This document shows positions 44,160 through 52,487 of a stretch of DNA of 64,000 nucleotides, piece after piece. The notes beneath the pieces were generated by a model. The model was not told the DNA's origin, did no database searches, and saw nothing but the letters and a program-made list of their open reading frames with translations. The stretch comes from Streptomyces collinus (GTDB lineage Bacteria; Actinomycetota; Actinomycetes; Streptomycetales; Streptomycetaceae): the NCBI RefSeq assembly GCF_031348265.1, contig NZ_CP133771.1:7936001-8000000 (forward strand). The letters run 5' to 3'. Each line of letters begins with the position of its first letter. The stretch's first letter is position 1. The translations under genes and the position numbers were made by a program.

Positions 44160-44927
44160 TCACCGGCCGGCCGGGGTGGACGGCGCGTCCACGAAGCTGT
44201 AGCACGGCAGCGGCCCGGTCACACTGAGCGCCAGCCTGTCCCCGAAGTCGCGTGCCTGCGTGGCCACGGCCTGCCGGAAGCGCTGTTCGTCGGCGTGACG
44301 CACCAGGAACGACGTGCTGAGCACCTGCTCGTCGTCGACCGGCCCCGGCGCCGTGCGCACGGCGAGCGGGGCCAGCCGGGCCAGCACCTCCCGCGCCGCG
44401 CCCCGGGCCTCGCGCGCCACGCCTTTGGCGAGCGCCTCGCCCAGCCGCACGTTCGCCTCGTAGCCCGGGTGGCGCCGGGTGCGGCGGGCGAGCTCGCGCA
44501 GGGTGTCGTCCCGGTGCACGAGGTCGGCGAAGTACCCGGGCACGACGGAGCCCTTCACGTTCATCTCGACGCAGCCCCGCACCCCGTCGAGCTGGGCCGC
44601 CAAGTGGGCGCCTCCGGCACGCAGTTGATCGCACAGCGCCTCCGCGTCGGGAGTGAGGACGGCGAACCGCATGGGCAGCACCGGGCCCTGCCCGGCGAGT
44701 TCGCCGAGCACCGCCTGATGGGCCATCAGGTCGCGTCGCCGGGCCCGAACGGACGCGGGCGCGTCCGAGACCGCCGCGCACAGCCCGCCCTCGGTCAGGA
44801 GCCGCACCGTCGCACCGGCCACGCCGGGCGTGCGCGGGGGCCGGACGCCCGCCGGGGCGATGCCGTAGACGTACAGGGTGCCGAGTGTGCCGGCGGTGGT
44901 GAGGGCGGCGGTGGCCGTCACGGTCAT
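44160..44927 (-). CDS. gvpF: Gas vesicle protein GvpF (GvpF/L family)
   Basis: The 255-residue protein has the first GvpF/L domain (LYVYGIAPAGVRPP, LCAAVSDAPASVRARRRDLM, HQAVLGELAGQGPVLPMRFA) and the second (DDEQVLSTSFLVRHADEQRF, then LALSVTGPLPCYSFVD). The H-x-V-L and V-L-P-M-R-F-A segments are family hallmarks. It likely binds GvpA during assembly. Its ATG overlaps the gvpA stop. Confidence 0.87.
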   Translation of the reverse strand: MTVTATAALTTAGTLGTLYVYGIAPAGVRPPRTPGVAGATVRLLTEGGLCAAVSDAPASVRARRRDLMAHQAVLGELAGQGPVLPMRFAVLTPDAEALCDQLRAGGAHLAAQLDGVRGCVEMNVKGSVVPGYFADLVHRDDTLRELARRTRRHPGYEANVRLGEALAKGVAREARGAAREVLARLAPLAVRTAPGPVDDEQVLSTSFLVRHADEQRFRQAVATQARDFGDRLALSVTGPLPCYSFVDAPSTPAGR

Positions 44928-45382
44928 TCCTCCTCGGCCTTGCGGCGCCGGGGCCGCGGGCGGTCGTCGTCACCGCGGCGCTTGCGTGCCGGCCGCGCGG
45001 CGGGCTCGGTGGGGGCCTCGTCGTCGCCCGCGTCGTCGTCCGGCGTGAGCACGTCGCGCACCTTGTCGGTCAGGGAGCGTCCGGCGCGTTTGGCGCCCGC
45101 CTTGCCGACGGTCCTGGCGACCGGTCCGCCGAACAGCTCGGGCACGGTCTTGGAGCGCGAGTCGTGCTCCAGGTCCAGCCGGTTGCACGCCTCCGCGAAA
45201 CGCAGATAGGTGTCGACGCTGGCGACCACGATGCGCGCGTCGACCTTGAGGATCTCGATCCCGACCAGCGAGACGCGCACGAAGACGTCGATCACCATGC
45301 CGCGGTCGAGAATCAGCTCCAGCACGTCGTAGAGGGTGCCGGCGCGGGGCGCACAGACGATCTCGTCGCTGTAGACGGTCAT
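44924..45382 (-). CDS. gvpA: Gas vesicle structural protein GvpA, with charged tail
   Basis: The 152-residue protein carries the GvpA shell core near residues 15-70: GTLYDVLELILDRGMVIDVF, VRVSLVGIEILKVDARIVVA and SVDTYLRFAEACNRLDLE, matching the family very well. Unlike the 70-80 residue GvpA of cyanobacteria and archaea it has about 80 further residues, ending in an Asp-rich then Arg/Lys-rich tail (KRRGDDDRPRPRRRKAEEE). I chose the ATG at 45380-45382; sequence upstream is unlike GvpA. It is the second gene of the operon. Confidence 0.88.
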   Translation of the reverse strand: MTVYSDEIVCAPRAGTLYDVLELILDRGMVIDVFVRVSLVGIEILKVDARIVVASVDTYLRFAEACNRLDLEHDSRSKTVPELFGGPVARTVGKAGAKRAGRSLTDKVRDVLTPDDDAGDDEAPTEPAARPARKRRGDDDRPRPRRRKAEEE

Positions 45383-45419
45383 GCGGCGGTCCTTCCGGTC
45401 AGTGGTTGCGACGGTCCGG

Positions 45420-45743
45420 TCACTGGTCCTGGGCGCCACGCCGGAAGCGCGCGACCCGGCGGTACTGCACCAGGTCGCCCGCCGCGTCCAGTTCCACCCG
45501 GTACGTCGCGAGCAGACTGGTGGTGTCGGGGATGCGTGCCAGTTCGAGCACGTCGACGTCGACGATCCAGCCGTCGTCCTCGCCGGGGCACACCGCGGAC
45601 ACCCCTTCGAGCCGGTGGCGGATCAGTTCCGTCAGTGCCTCGGCGGCGCGCCGGGCCGCCTCCCCGGCACCGCCTACGGTGCGCCGGCGCTTGGTGGACG
45701 GGGCAGCGCCCCTGCGTCGCTCGCCGGCTGCGGGTTCGGTCAT
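45420..45743 (-). CDS. gvpO: Gas vesicle protein GvpO
   Basis: The 107-residue protein ends in the GvpO domain: AEALTELIRHRLEGVSAVCP, DDGWIVDVDVLELARIPDTT and SLLATYRVELDAAGDLVQYR, then RRVARFRRG. The N-terminus is basic and flexible. GvpO opens the gas vesicle cluster in Streptomyces. The start is the ATG at 45741-45743. It is divergent from the olsB-like gene across 220 bp. Confidence 0.85.
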   Translation of the reverse strand: MTEPAAGERRRGAAPSTKRRRTVGGAGEAARRAAEALTELIRHRLEGVSAVCPGEDDGWIVDVDVLELARIPDTTSLLATYRVELDAAGDLVQYRRVARFRRGAQDQ

Positions 45744-45800
45744 GCAGCCCACTCTCGCCGCAGGAGCCGGTGGGCGCGTGTGCAGCTAGGCCATCCGGGC

Positions 45801-45816
45801 CGCGCCCGCGGGCGCG
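45801..45816. promoter_or_regulatory. Perfect 16-bp palindrome between divergent operons
   Basis: CGCGCCCGCGGGCGCG is its own complement. It lies in the gap between gvpO and olsB, 58 bases upstream of gvpO. It could be an operator or a hairpin; pure G/C palindromes also arise by chance in such DNA. Confidence 0.35.
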
Positions 45817-45963
45817 AGCCGTTCAACAACCTCACACCCGTTCTCTCTGCACATGACACGCGCAGGTCAGTCGGCATCGGAAGAACTGAGGCGCAGGACC
45901 GAACGACACCGCTCAGCGCCCCGCCCCCGCCTCGCCGAACCGGCCCGTGACCAGGAGAGAGCC

Positions 45964-46731
45964 ATGACCGGCGTACTGACCGTCGACCGCCCCGCGCAGC
46001 CCGCGGCCCCCACCCGCTACACCGTCGCCCTCGCCCGGAACGAGGAGGACGTGCGTGCCGCCCAGCGGCTGCGGCACGACGTCTTCGCCGGGGAGATGGG
46101 AGCCCTGCTGGCCGGCCCGCAGCCGGGCCTCGACGCCGACGCGTTCGACGCGTACTGCGACCACCTGCTCGTCCGGGAGGAGACGACCGGCCAGGTCGTC
46201 GGCACCTACCGGCTGCTGCCGCCGGAGCGTGCCGCGGTCGCGGGGCGGCTGTACTCCGAGGGCGAGTTCGACCTGGCCGCCCTCGACGGGATCCGGCCGC
46301 AGCTCGTCGAGGTCGGCCGCTCCTGTGTGCACCCCGACCACCGCGACGGGGCCGTCATCAGCCTCATCTGGGCCGGCATCGCCCGCTACATGGTCGACCG
46401 CGGCCACGAGTGGCTCGCCGGCTGCTGCTCCGTCCCGCTCGCCGACGGCGGCACCCTGGCGTCCGCCACCTGGGACCGGGTGCGCGACAAGCACCTCTCG
46501 CCGGAGGAGTTCCGGGTGCGGCCGCTGCTGCCGTGGACGCCGGGTCCCGCGCCCGCCGCCCGCGTCGAACTGCCCGCCTTGCTGCGGGGCTACCTCCGCC
46601 TGGGTGCCTGGGTGTGCGGCGAACCGGCCCACGACCCGGACTTCGGCGTGGCCGATCTGTACGTGCTGCTGCCGATGAGCCGCGTCAACGCCCGGTACCT
46701 GCGCCACTTCCTCTCCCTCGTACCGGCCTGA
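45964..46731 (+). CDS. olsB: GNAT-type N-acyltransferase, probable ornithine lipid synthase OlsB
   Basis: The 255-residue protein matches the OlsB/hemolysin-like acyltransferase family: RYTVALARNEEDVRAAQRLR, HDVFAGEMGALL, DAYCDHLLVREETTGQVVGT, then LYSEGEFDLAALDGI, VEVGRSCVHPDHRDGAVISL and GCCSVPLADGGTLAS. OlsB adds a 3-hydroxyacyl chain from ACP to ornithine, giving lyso-ornithine lipid. The ATG follows AGGAGAG. The next gene, a PlsC-type acyltransferase, begins at its stop codon (TGATG), the usual OlsB-OlsA pairing. The lipid product is inferred from the pair. Confidence 0.82.
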   Translation: MTGVLTVDRPAQPAAPTRYTVALARNEEDVRAAQRLRHDVFAGEMGALLAGPQPGLDADAFDAYCDHLLVREETTGQVVGTYRLLPPERAAVAGRLYSEGEFDLAALDGIRPQLVEVGRSCVHPDHRDGAVISLIWAGIARYMVDRGHEWLAGCCSVPLADGGTLASATWDRVRDKHLSPEEFRVRPLLPWTPGPAPAARVELPALLRGYLRLGAWVCGEPAHDPDFGVADLYVLLPMSRVNARYLRHFLSLVPA

Positions 46732-47546
46732 TGAGCGCCTGGCTGCCCACCGCGCCGTGCACGCCGCAGGCCTGCGTCGAGGCGCCGGCGGCCGTGCGGG
46801 CACGGACCGTGCCGCGGGCCGTGCTGCGGCTCACCGCGGTCCTCCTGCTCCTGCTCGCGGGGATCGCCCTGACGCCCCTCGGCGGGAGGATACCGGCGTC
46901 ACTGGTCCGGCGGTGGTGCCGGTGGATCGTGCGGGCCGCGGGCGTCCGGGTCCGCATCACCGGCGCCGCAGCCCCCACCGGCGGACTGCTGCTGGTCGCC
47001 AACCACATCTCCTGGCTGGACATCCCGCTGCTCGCCGCCGTCCGACCCGCCCGGATGCTGGCCAAGACCGAGGTACGGCACTGGCCCGTCGCCGGTGCGC
47101 TGGCCGCCCGCGGCGGAACCCTGTTCATCGACCGGGACCGGCTGCGGGCCCTGCCCGACACGGTCGCCCGGATCGCCGGTGCCCTGCGCGAGGGCGCCGC
47201 GGTCGCGGCCTTCCCCGAGGGCAGCACCTGGTGCGGCCGGGCCCAGGGCACCTTCCGGAGGGCCGTCTTCCAGGCGGCCCTGGACGCCGGGGTGCCCGTC
47301 CAGCCGGTGCGGATCGGCTACCGGCTCAGCGGCGGCAGGGCCACCACGGCCCCCGCGTACGTCGGCGACGACACGCTGCTCGCCTCCCTGTGGCGGGTGG
47401 CGACGGCCCGCGGCCTGATCGCGGAGGTCGAGGTACGCAACCCCGTCCCGCCGTCCGCCGGCCCCGACCGCCGCACCCTCGCCCGCGCGGCCCAGCCGCC
47501 GGACACGACGGCACCGGCCTGGACGCACACGGTGCTGGTGGCGTAG
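46731..47546 (+). CDS. olsA: 1-acyl-glycerol-phosphate acyltransferase family, probable OlsA
   Basis: The 271-residue protein has one N-terminal membrane segment (VLRLTAVLLLLLAGIAL) and a PlsC domain: LLVANHISWLDIPLLAAV carries the H-x4-D catalytic motif (near 88-93), GTLFIDRDR the second, and AAFPEGSTWCGR the PEGS motif. In ornithine-lipid synthesis OlsA adds the second acyl chain to the product of OlsB; phosphatidic acid synthesis is the alternative. It starts on the last base of the olsB stop codon. Its final codons, WTHTVLVA plus stop, are the beginning of the repeat that fills the following 700 bases. Confidence 0.82.
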   Translation: MSAWLPTAPCTPQACVEAPAAVRARTVPRAVLRLTAVLLLLLAGIALTPLGGRIPASLVRRWCRWIVRAAGVRVRITGAAAPTGGLLLVANHISWLDIPLLAAVRPARMLAKTEVRHWPVAGALAARGGTLFIDRDRLRALPDTVARIAGALREGAAVAAFPEGSTWCGRAQGTFRRAVFQAALDAGVPVQPVRIGYRLSGGRATTAPAYVGDDTLLASLWRVATARGLIAEVEVRNPVPPSAGPDRRTLARAAQPPDTTAPAWTHTVLVA

Positions 47547-48240
47547 GCGCGTCCGGGCCGGGTGGTGATCCGGCAGCGAAGGCGGCGCGTCCCGCCCCGC
47601 CGGTGGGTTCGGTCCGGTTGCGCGGTGCGTCCGGGCCGGCGCGGGCTTGCCGGGCCCCCGAGAGGTGGCCCGGCAGCCGGACGGGATACCCCCCGGCCGG
47701 CGGCAGCCGGTCGTCGGGGCGGGACGTCGGCAGCGGCGGCTGTGGGCGCGTGTGGGCGTACTTGCGTACCGACGCGCACGGTGTTGTTGGTGCGGGCGCG
47801 CCCGGGCCGGGCGGTGACCCGGCAGCGAAGGCGGTGCGTCCCGCCCCGGCCGGGTGGTGACCCGGCATCGGACGCGGTGCGTCCCGCCCCGCGGGTGGGT
47901 TCGATCCGGTTGCGCGGTGTGTCCGGGCCGGCGAGGGCTGCCGGCCCCCGAGAGGTGGCCTGGCAGCCGGACGGGATGCGGCCGGTGGCAGTCGGTCGCC
48001 GGGCGGGATGTCGGCAGCGGCGGCCCGTCTGCGTGGCTCGGCGTGAGCCGGTGTACTGCGTACCGACGCACTCGGTGCCGGCGGCGTAGGCCCGTCCCAG
48101 CCGGATGGCGCCCCGCATGGAATGCGGCCCGTCCCGGACGACGCGGGCCACCGGGCCCGGGACGCGCCCCGGCGCGCTGCGTCCACCGGGCCAGGGACGC
48201 GCCCCGGCGCGCTGCGTCCACCGGGCCCGGATGCCCGCAG
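47522..48240. repeat. Degenerate tandem repeats seeded at the olsA 3' end
   Basis: From 47522 a unit of about 250-290 bases is repeated: copies start at 47522 (gacgcacacggtg), 47771 (gacgcgcacggtg) and 48064 (gacgcactcggtg), the third being partial. Shared blocks include CCCCCGAGAGGTGGCC and CGGCAGCCGGACGGGAT. Copy 2 contains an internal duplication with a 43-base period (47811 and 47854). Nearby, a 35-base unit starting CCACCGGGCC occurs at 48148 and 48183 with a partial third at 48218, one mismatch between the first two. No credible gene lies in the 756 bases between olsA and the UvrA-like gene. Confidence 0.8.
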
Positions 48241-48302
48241 CGCGCGTGCGCGTGTCGGCGTGGTGCCCACGAGGCGCCGCGCCGGCCCGCACCGGACGGG
48301 CC

Positions 48303-50648
48303 TCAGCGGCTCCCGGACCGTGTGCGTGCCAGGTAGGGGGCCGTCCGGCTCTCCGGTGAGCGGGCTACGTCTCGCGGTGGGCCCGCCGCCACGATGTGGC
48401 CGCCCGCGTCGCCGCCGCCGGGGCCGAGGTCGATCACCCAGTCCGCGCGTGCGACGACGGACATGTCGTGCTCGACGACGACCACGGTGTGCCCGGCGTC
48501 GACGAGACCGTGCAACTGGCGCATCAGGACGTCCACATCGGCCGGGTGGAGGCCGGTCGTGGGTTCGTCGAGGAGGTAGAGCGTGTGGCCCCGCCGGCCG
48601 CGCTGCATCTCGCTCGCCAGCTTGATGCGCTGGGCCTCGCCGCCGGAGAGCTCGGTCGCGGGCTGGCCCAGGCGGAGGTAGCCCAGGCCGACGTCGAGCA
48701 GGGAGGCCAGACTGCGGGCCACGGCCGGGGTGTCCGCGAAGAACTCCGCGGCGCTCTCCACCGTCAGATCCAGCACCTGCGCGATGGTCCGCCCCCGGTA
48801 CGTCACCTCCAGCGTCTCCGGGTTGTAGCGGGCCCCGCCGCAGTCCGGGCAGGGCGCGTACGTGCTGGGCAGGAACAGCAGCTCCACGCTGACGAACCCC
48901 TCGCCCTGGCAGGTCTCGCAGCGCCCGCCGGCCACGTTGAAGGAGAACCGCCCGACGCCGAAACCGCGTTCGCGGGCCCCATCGGTGGCCGCGAACACCT
49001 TGCGTACGACGTCGAAGAGGCCCGTGTACGTCGCGAGGTTCGAGCGCGGCGTGCGGCCGATCGGCTTCTGGTCGACCGAGACCAGCCGGCCCACGCCCGC
49101 CGAGTCCTGCGTGATCTCGCCGATGAGCGTGGACTTGCCGGAGCCGGACACCCCGGTCACCGCGGTGAACACGCCGAGCGGGAACTCCGCTGTCACCCCG
49201 CGCAGGTTGTGCCGGGTGACCGGGCCGGTCTTCAGCCACCCGGTGGCCTCGCGCACGTCCCGGGCCGGGGCGGGGGAGCGGCCGAAGAGGTAGCGGGCCG
49301 TCGCCGATTCCTCGACACCCGCCAGCTCGGCCACGGGGCCGCTGTGCAGCACGCGCCCGCCGTGTTCGCCCGCTGCCGGCCCCACGTCGACCAGCCAGTC
49401 GGCGCCCCGCATGACGTCGAGGTGGTGCTCCACCACGAACACCGAGTTCCCCGACGCCTTCAGCCGCTCCAGCACCGTGAGCAGCGCCTCGGTGTCCGCC
49501 GGGTGGAGGCCCGCCGACGGCTCGTCGAGGACGTAGACGACCCCGAACAGCCCGGAGCGCAGCTGGGTGGCCAGGCGCAGGCGTTGCAGCTCGCCCGGGG
49601 AGAGGGTGGGGGCGGGCCGGTCGAGGCTGAGGTAGCCGAGGCCCAGCTCGACGACCGGCGCGATCCGGGACCGCAGGTCGTCGGTGAGGACCCGGGCGGC
49701 CTCCGAGGTCCCGTCGAGACCGGCGGCCAGTTCCGCCAGCGGCAGTGCCGCCAGCTCGGCGATGGTCCGGCCGCCGAACGTCACCGCCAGGGCCTCGGGG
49801 CGCAGCCGGCTGCCGCCGCACGCCGGGCAGGGCGCACTGGTGAGGAACCGCTCGGCCTTTGCCCGCAGGGCCTGGCTCTTGGAGTCCGAGAACGTCTTCA
49901 TCACGTACCGGTGGGCGCTCATGTATGTGCCCTGGTAGGGCCGTTGGATGCGGTCGGCGTCCCGCACCGGATGCACGGTGACCACCGGCTGCTCGTCCGT
50001 GAACAGGATCCACTCCCGCTCGCCGGCGGGCAGCTCCCGCCACGGCCGGTCCACGTCGTGGCCGAGCGCGTCGAGGATGTCCCGGAGGTTCTTGCCCTGC
50101 CAGGCGCCCGGCCACGCGGCGATCGCCCCGTCGCGGATCGACAGCGAGGAGTCGGGAACCAGCAGCTCCTCGCTCGTCCGGTGCACCCGCCCCAGCCCGT
50201 GGCACTCCGGGCAGGCCCCCACCGCCGTGTTGGGCGAGAAGGCGTCGGAGTCGAGCCGCTCGGCGCCCGGCGGGTAGGTGCCGGCCCGGGAGAACAGCAT
50301 CCGCAGGGAGTTGGAGAGGTTGGTGACCGTGCCGACGGAGGACCGAGAGGTGGGGGCGGCGCGGCGCTGCTGGAGCGACACGGCCGGCGGCAGACCGGTG
50401 ATCTCCCCGACCTTCGGCGCGCCGACCTGGTGGATCAGCCGGCGCGCGTACGGCGCGACCGACTCGAAGTAGCGCCGCTGCGCCTCCGCGTAGATCGTGC
50501 CGAACGCCAGCGACGACTTCCCCGAGCCGGACACGCCGGTGAACACGGCCAGCACGTCCCGGGGGATGTCGACGTCGATGCCCTGGAGGTTGTGCTCGCG
50601 GGCTCCGCGGACACGGACGAACGGGTCATGGGGGTCGCGGTCGTGCAT
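48303..50648 (-). CDS. UvrA-like excision/ABC ATPase (UvrA2 type)
   Basis: The 781-residue protein has the UvrA plan of two ABC ATPase modules with zinc fingers: Walker A GVSGSGKSS near 39-47 and GVSGSGKST near 485, signature LSPGELQRLRLATQL and LSGGEAQRIKLASEM, and Walker B VYVLDEPSAGLHP and LYLLDEPTTGLHP. CPECHGLG, CPACGGSRLRP, CETCQGEG and CPDCGGARY are the Cys motifs. At 781 rather than about 950 residues it lacks most of the UvrB-binding region, the mark of UvrA2 paralogues linked with drug tolerance or DNA repair. Start ATG is at 50646-50648. It borders the repeat region. Confidence 0.88.
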   Translation of the reverse strand: MHDRDPHDPFVRVRGAREHNLQGIDVDIPRDVLAVFTGVSGSGKSSLAFGTIYAEAQRRYFESVAPYARRLIHQVGAPKVGEITGLPPAVSLQQRRAAPTSRSSVGTVTNLSNSLRMLFSRAGTYPPGAERLDSDAFSPNTAVGACPECHGLGRVHRTSEELLVPDSSLSIRDGAIAAWPGAWQGKNLRDILDALGHDVDRPWRELPAGEREWILFTDEQPVVTVHPVRDADRIQRPYQGTYMSAHRYVMKTFSDSKSQALRAKAERFLTSAPCPACGGSRLRPEALAVTFGGRTIAELAALPLAELAAGLDGTSEAARVLTDDLRSRIAPVVELGLGYLSLDRPAPTLSPGELQRLRLATQLRSGLFGVVYVLDEPSAGLHPADTEALLTVLERLKASGNSVFVVEHHLDVMRGADWLVDVGPAAGEHGGRVLHSGPVAELAGVEESATARYLFGRSPAPARDVREATGWLKTGPVTRHNLRGVTAEFPLGVFTAVTGVSGSGKSTLIGEITQDSAGVGRLVSVDQKPIGRTPRSNLATYTGLFDVVRKVFAATDGARERGFGVGRFSFNVAGGRCETCQGEGFVSVELLFLPSTYAPCPDCGGARYNPETLEVTYRGRTIAQVLDLTVESAAEFFADTPAVARSLASLLDVGLGYLRLGQPATELSGGEAQRIKLASEMQRGRRGHTLYLLDEPTTGLHPADVDVLMRQLHGLVDAGHTVVVVEHDMSVVARADWVIDLGPGGGDAGGHIVAAGPPRDVARSPESRTAPYLARTRSGSR

Positions 50649-50659
50649 GGGAGACGACT

Positions 50660-51646
50660 CTAACCGGAGGTGATCGCGGCCAGCCGCCGGTAGGAGTCCA
50701 GCAGGGCCTCACGGTCGTACGTGCTGGTCGTGACCAGCACCTCCTGGGCGCCCGTCTCCTTCACCACCGTCTCCAGCTCGTGCGCCACCTGCTCCTCGGT
50801 CCCGGCGATGTGACCGGTCAGGCCCGACTCGTAGAAATCCCGCTCCTTGCCGGTCATCGTGAGGGCCTCCACGCGCTCGGCGGGCGGCAGCGGCGGGAAG
50901 GCGCCGCGGGTGCGGGAGCGGGCCATCGACCAAGCCTCGGGGATCAGCAGCCGCCGGGCCTCTTCGGGGGTGCCGGCCACGGCGATCGTGCCCGAGACGA
51001 CGACGTAGGGCTCCGGGGCCCAGACGGAGGGACGGAAACGGTCGCGGTAGTGGTCGATGCCGCGCCGCATCTTCTCCCGGTTCCTGAGGTCGCCGATGAC
51101 CATGGGAAGACCCGCGCGGGCGGCGATGCCGGCGCCCTCGCCCATGGCCAGGACGAACGGCGGCACGGTCAGGCCCTCGGCGGGGCGGGCGTGCACCCCG
51201 GTGGGGGAGGTGCCCCGGAACCAGCCGAGCAGCTCCGCGAGCTGGGACTCGAAGTCCTCGGCGTCGCCCTTGTCGCGGCCCAGGGCCCGGCGCACCCCGT
51301 CCGTGAACCCGACGGACCGGCCGAGGCCCATGTCGATCCGCCCGGGGAACAGCGACTCCAGCACCCCGAACTGCTCGGCCACGACCAGCGGCCGGTGGTT
51401 GGGCAGCATCACCCCGCCGGTACCGACCCGGATCGTCCGGGTGGCGCCCGCGACGGCGGCGGCCAGCACGGTCGGCGCGGAACCGGCCACCCCGGGCACG
51501 CCGTGGTGCTCCGAGACCCAGACCCGGTGGTAGCCGAGCCGCTCCAGCTCCTGCGCCAGCCGCACGGTGTCGCGCAGCGCCTCGGGGTGGGTGTGTCCCT
51601 CGCGGGTGCGGGAGCGGTCGAGGACGGACAGGCGCACGGGATCCAT
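50660..51646 (-). CDS. LLM-class flavin-dependent oxidoreductase
   Basis: The 328-residue protein is a bacterial luciferase-like TIM barrel that uses reduced flavin. Typical segments are LGYHRVWVSEHHGVPGVAGS near 40-60, IRVGTGGVMLPNHRPLVVAE, LFPGRIDMGLGRSVGFTDGV and a late GTEEQVAHELE. The ATG at 51644-51646 gives MDPVRLSVLDRS, the normal first strand; in-frame sequence upstream is unlike the family. It ends 11 bases upstream of the UvrA-like gene on the same strand and may share its transcript. Substrate unknown. Confidence 0.86.
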   Translation of the reverse strand: MDPVRLSVLDRSRTREGHTHPEALRDTVRLAQELERLGYHRVWVSEHHGVPGVAGSAPTVLAAAVAGATRTIRVGTGGVMLPNHRPLVVAEQFGVLESLFPGRIDMGLGRSVGFTDGVRRALGRDKGDAEDFESQLAELLGWFRGTSPTGVHARPAEGLTVPPFVLAMGEGAGIAARAGLPMVIGDLRNREKMRRGIDHYRDRFRPSVWAPEPYVVVSGTIAVAGTPEEARRLLIPEAWSMARSRTRGAFPPLPPAERVEALTMTGKERDFYESGLTGHIAGTEEQVAHELETVVKETGAQEVLVTTSTYDREALLDSYRRLAAITSG

Positions 51647-51776
51647 ACCAGGTTCTACGCCGGGCGGGGCCGCCGGTATTCCATCGCCCCCGGCGATCAC
51701 CGCCGGAAAACCGGGTGACCGCGTCCCGGCACGTCAGCACAATGTGCCGGTATCCAGAAGCGAAAGGCGGCCGACC

Positions 51777-52487
51777 GTGACCGTCCCCAACATCCTGCTC
51801 TCCGGCATCGTCGGATCGACCGCCTACGGTCTCGCCCGCCCGGGTTCGGACATCGACCGCCTCGGCCTCTTCGCCGCGCCCACCGAGGAACTGCACGGTC
51901 TGCGCCGGCCGAAGGAGTCGCACGTCAGCACGGCGCCGGACCGCACCCTGCACGAGGCCGCCAAGTGGTGCCGGCTGGCCCTCGGCGGCAACCCGACCGC
52001 GATGGAGCTGGTGTGGCTCCCCGACGACTTGTACGAGGTGCGCAGCCCGCTCGGCGACGAGCTCATCGGCATCCGTACGGCGTTCCTGAGTGCCAAGCGG
52101 GTCAGGGACGCCTATCTCGGCTACGCCACCCAGCAGTTCCGGCGGCTGGAGACACGCGGCGACGGCTCGTTCTCCGCCGACACCCGGGGGCGCACCGCGA
52201 AGCACGCCCGGCATCTGAAACGGCTGTGCGCGCAGGGCCTGGAGCTGTACACCACCGGGCGGCTGACGATCCGCGTCGAAGACCCGGACGCGTACCACGC
52301 CTTCGGCGAGCGCGTCGCAGCCGACCCGTCGGAGGCCCTGCCCCTGCTCAGGCACTACGAGGAGGCCTTCGGTGCAGGGCCCACGGTGCTGCCGGACGAA
52401 CCCGACGAGGCACTGGTCGAAGGCTGGCTGCGCCGGGTCCGCGCGCACTTCCTCGCCGAGGCGGCGCACTCAGCCGTCGGGGCGTAG
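51777..52487 (+). CDS. Nucleotidyltransferase (RlaP/YcgL-like)
   Basis: The 236-residue protein begins NILLSGIVGSTAYGLARPGS followed by DIDRLGLF, the G-S-x-A-Y-G...S-D-x-D motif of minimal nucleotidyltransferases with metal-binding Asp residues. ELVWLPDDLYEVRSPLGDEL and KHARHLKRLCAQGLELYTTG fit the predicted RNA/tRNA nucleotidyltransferases often called RlaP. The GTG start follows AAAGG. Its last 18 bases overlap the 3' end of the opposing L32 gene. Target molecule unknown. Confidence 0.8.
   Translation: MTVPNILLSGIVGSTAYGLARPGSDIDRLGLFAAPTEELHGLRRPKESHVSTAPDRTLHEAAKWCRLALGGNPTAMELVWLPDDLYEVRSPLGDELIGIRTAFLSAKRVRDAYLGYATQQFRRLETRGDGSFSADTRGRTAKHARHLKRLCAQGLELYTTGRLTIRVEDPDAYHAFGERVAADPSEALPLLRHYEEAFGAGPTVLPDEPDEALVEGWLRRVRAHFLAEAAHSAVGA

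Noticed and set aside
45801..45816. A mobile-element end or attachment site at the perfect palindrome
   Set aside because: No integrase, transposase or direct repeat is found nearby.
45821..45843. GTTCAACAACC upstream of olsB as a PHO box for phosphate control
   Set aside because: Only one half resembles GTTCACC; no second direct repeat at the required spacing.
47562..48089. A 175-codon plus-strand frame after olsA, in frame with its TAG stop
   Set aside because: The translation is Arg/Pro/Gly-rich and repetitive without a ribosome site; it reflects the repeat DNA. Stop-codon readthrough is possible but unsupported.
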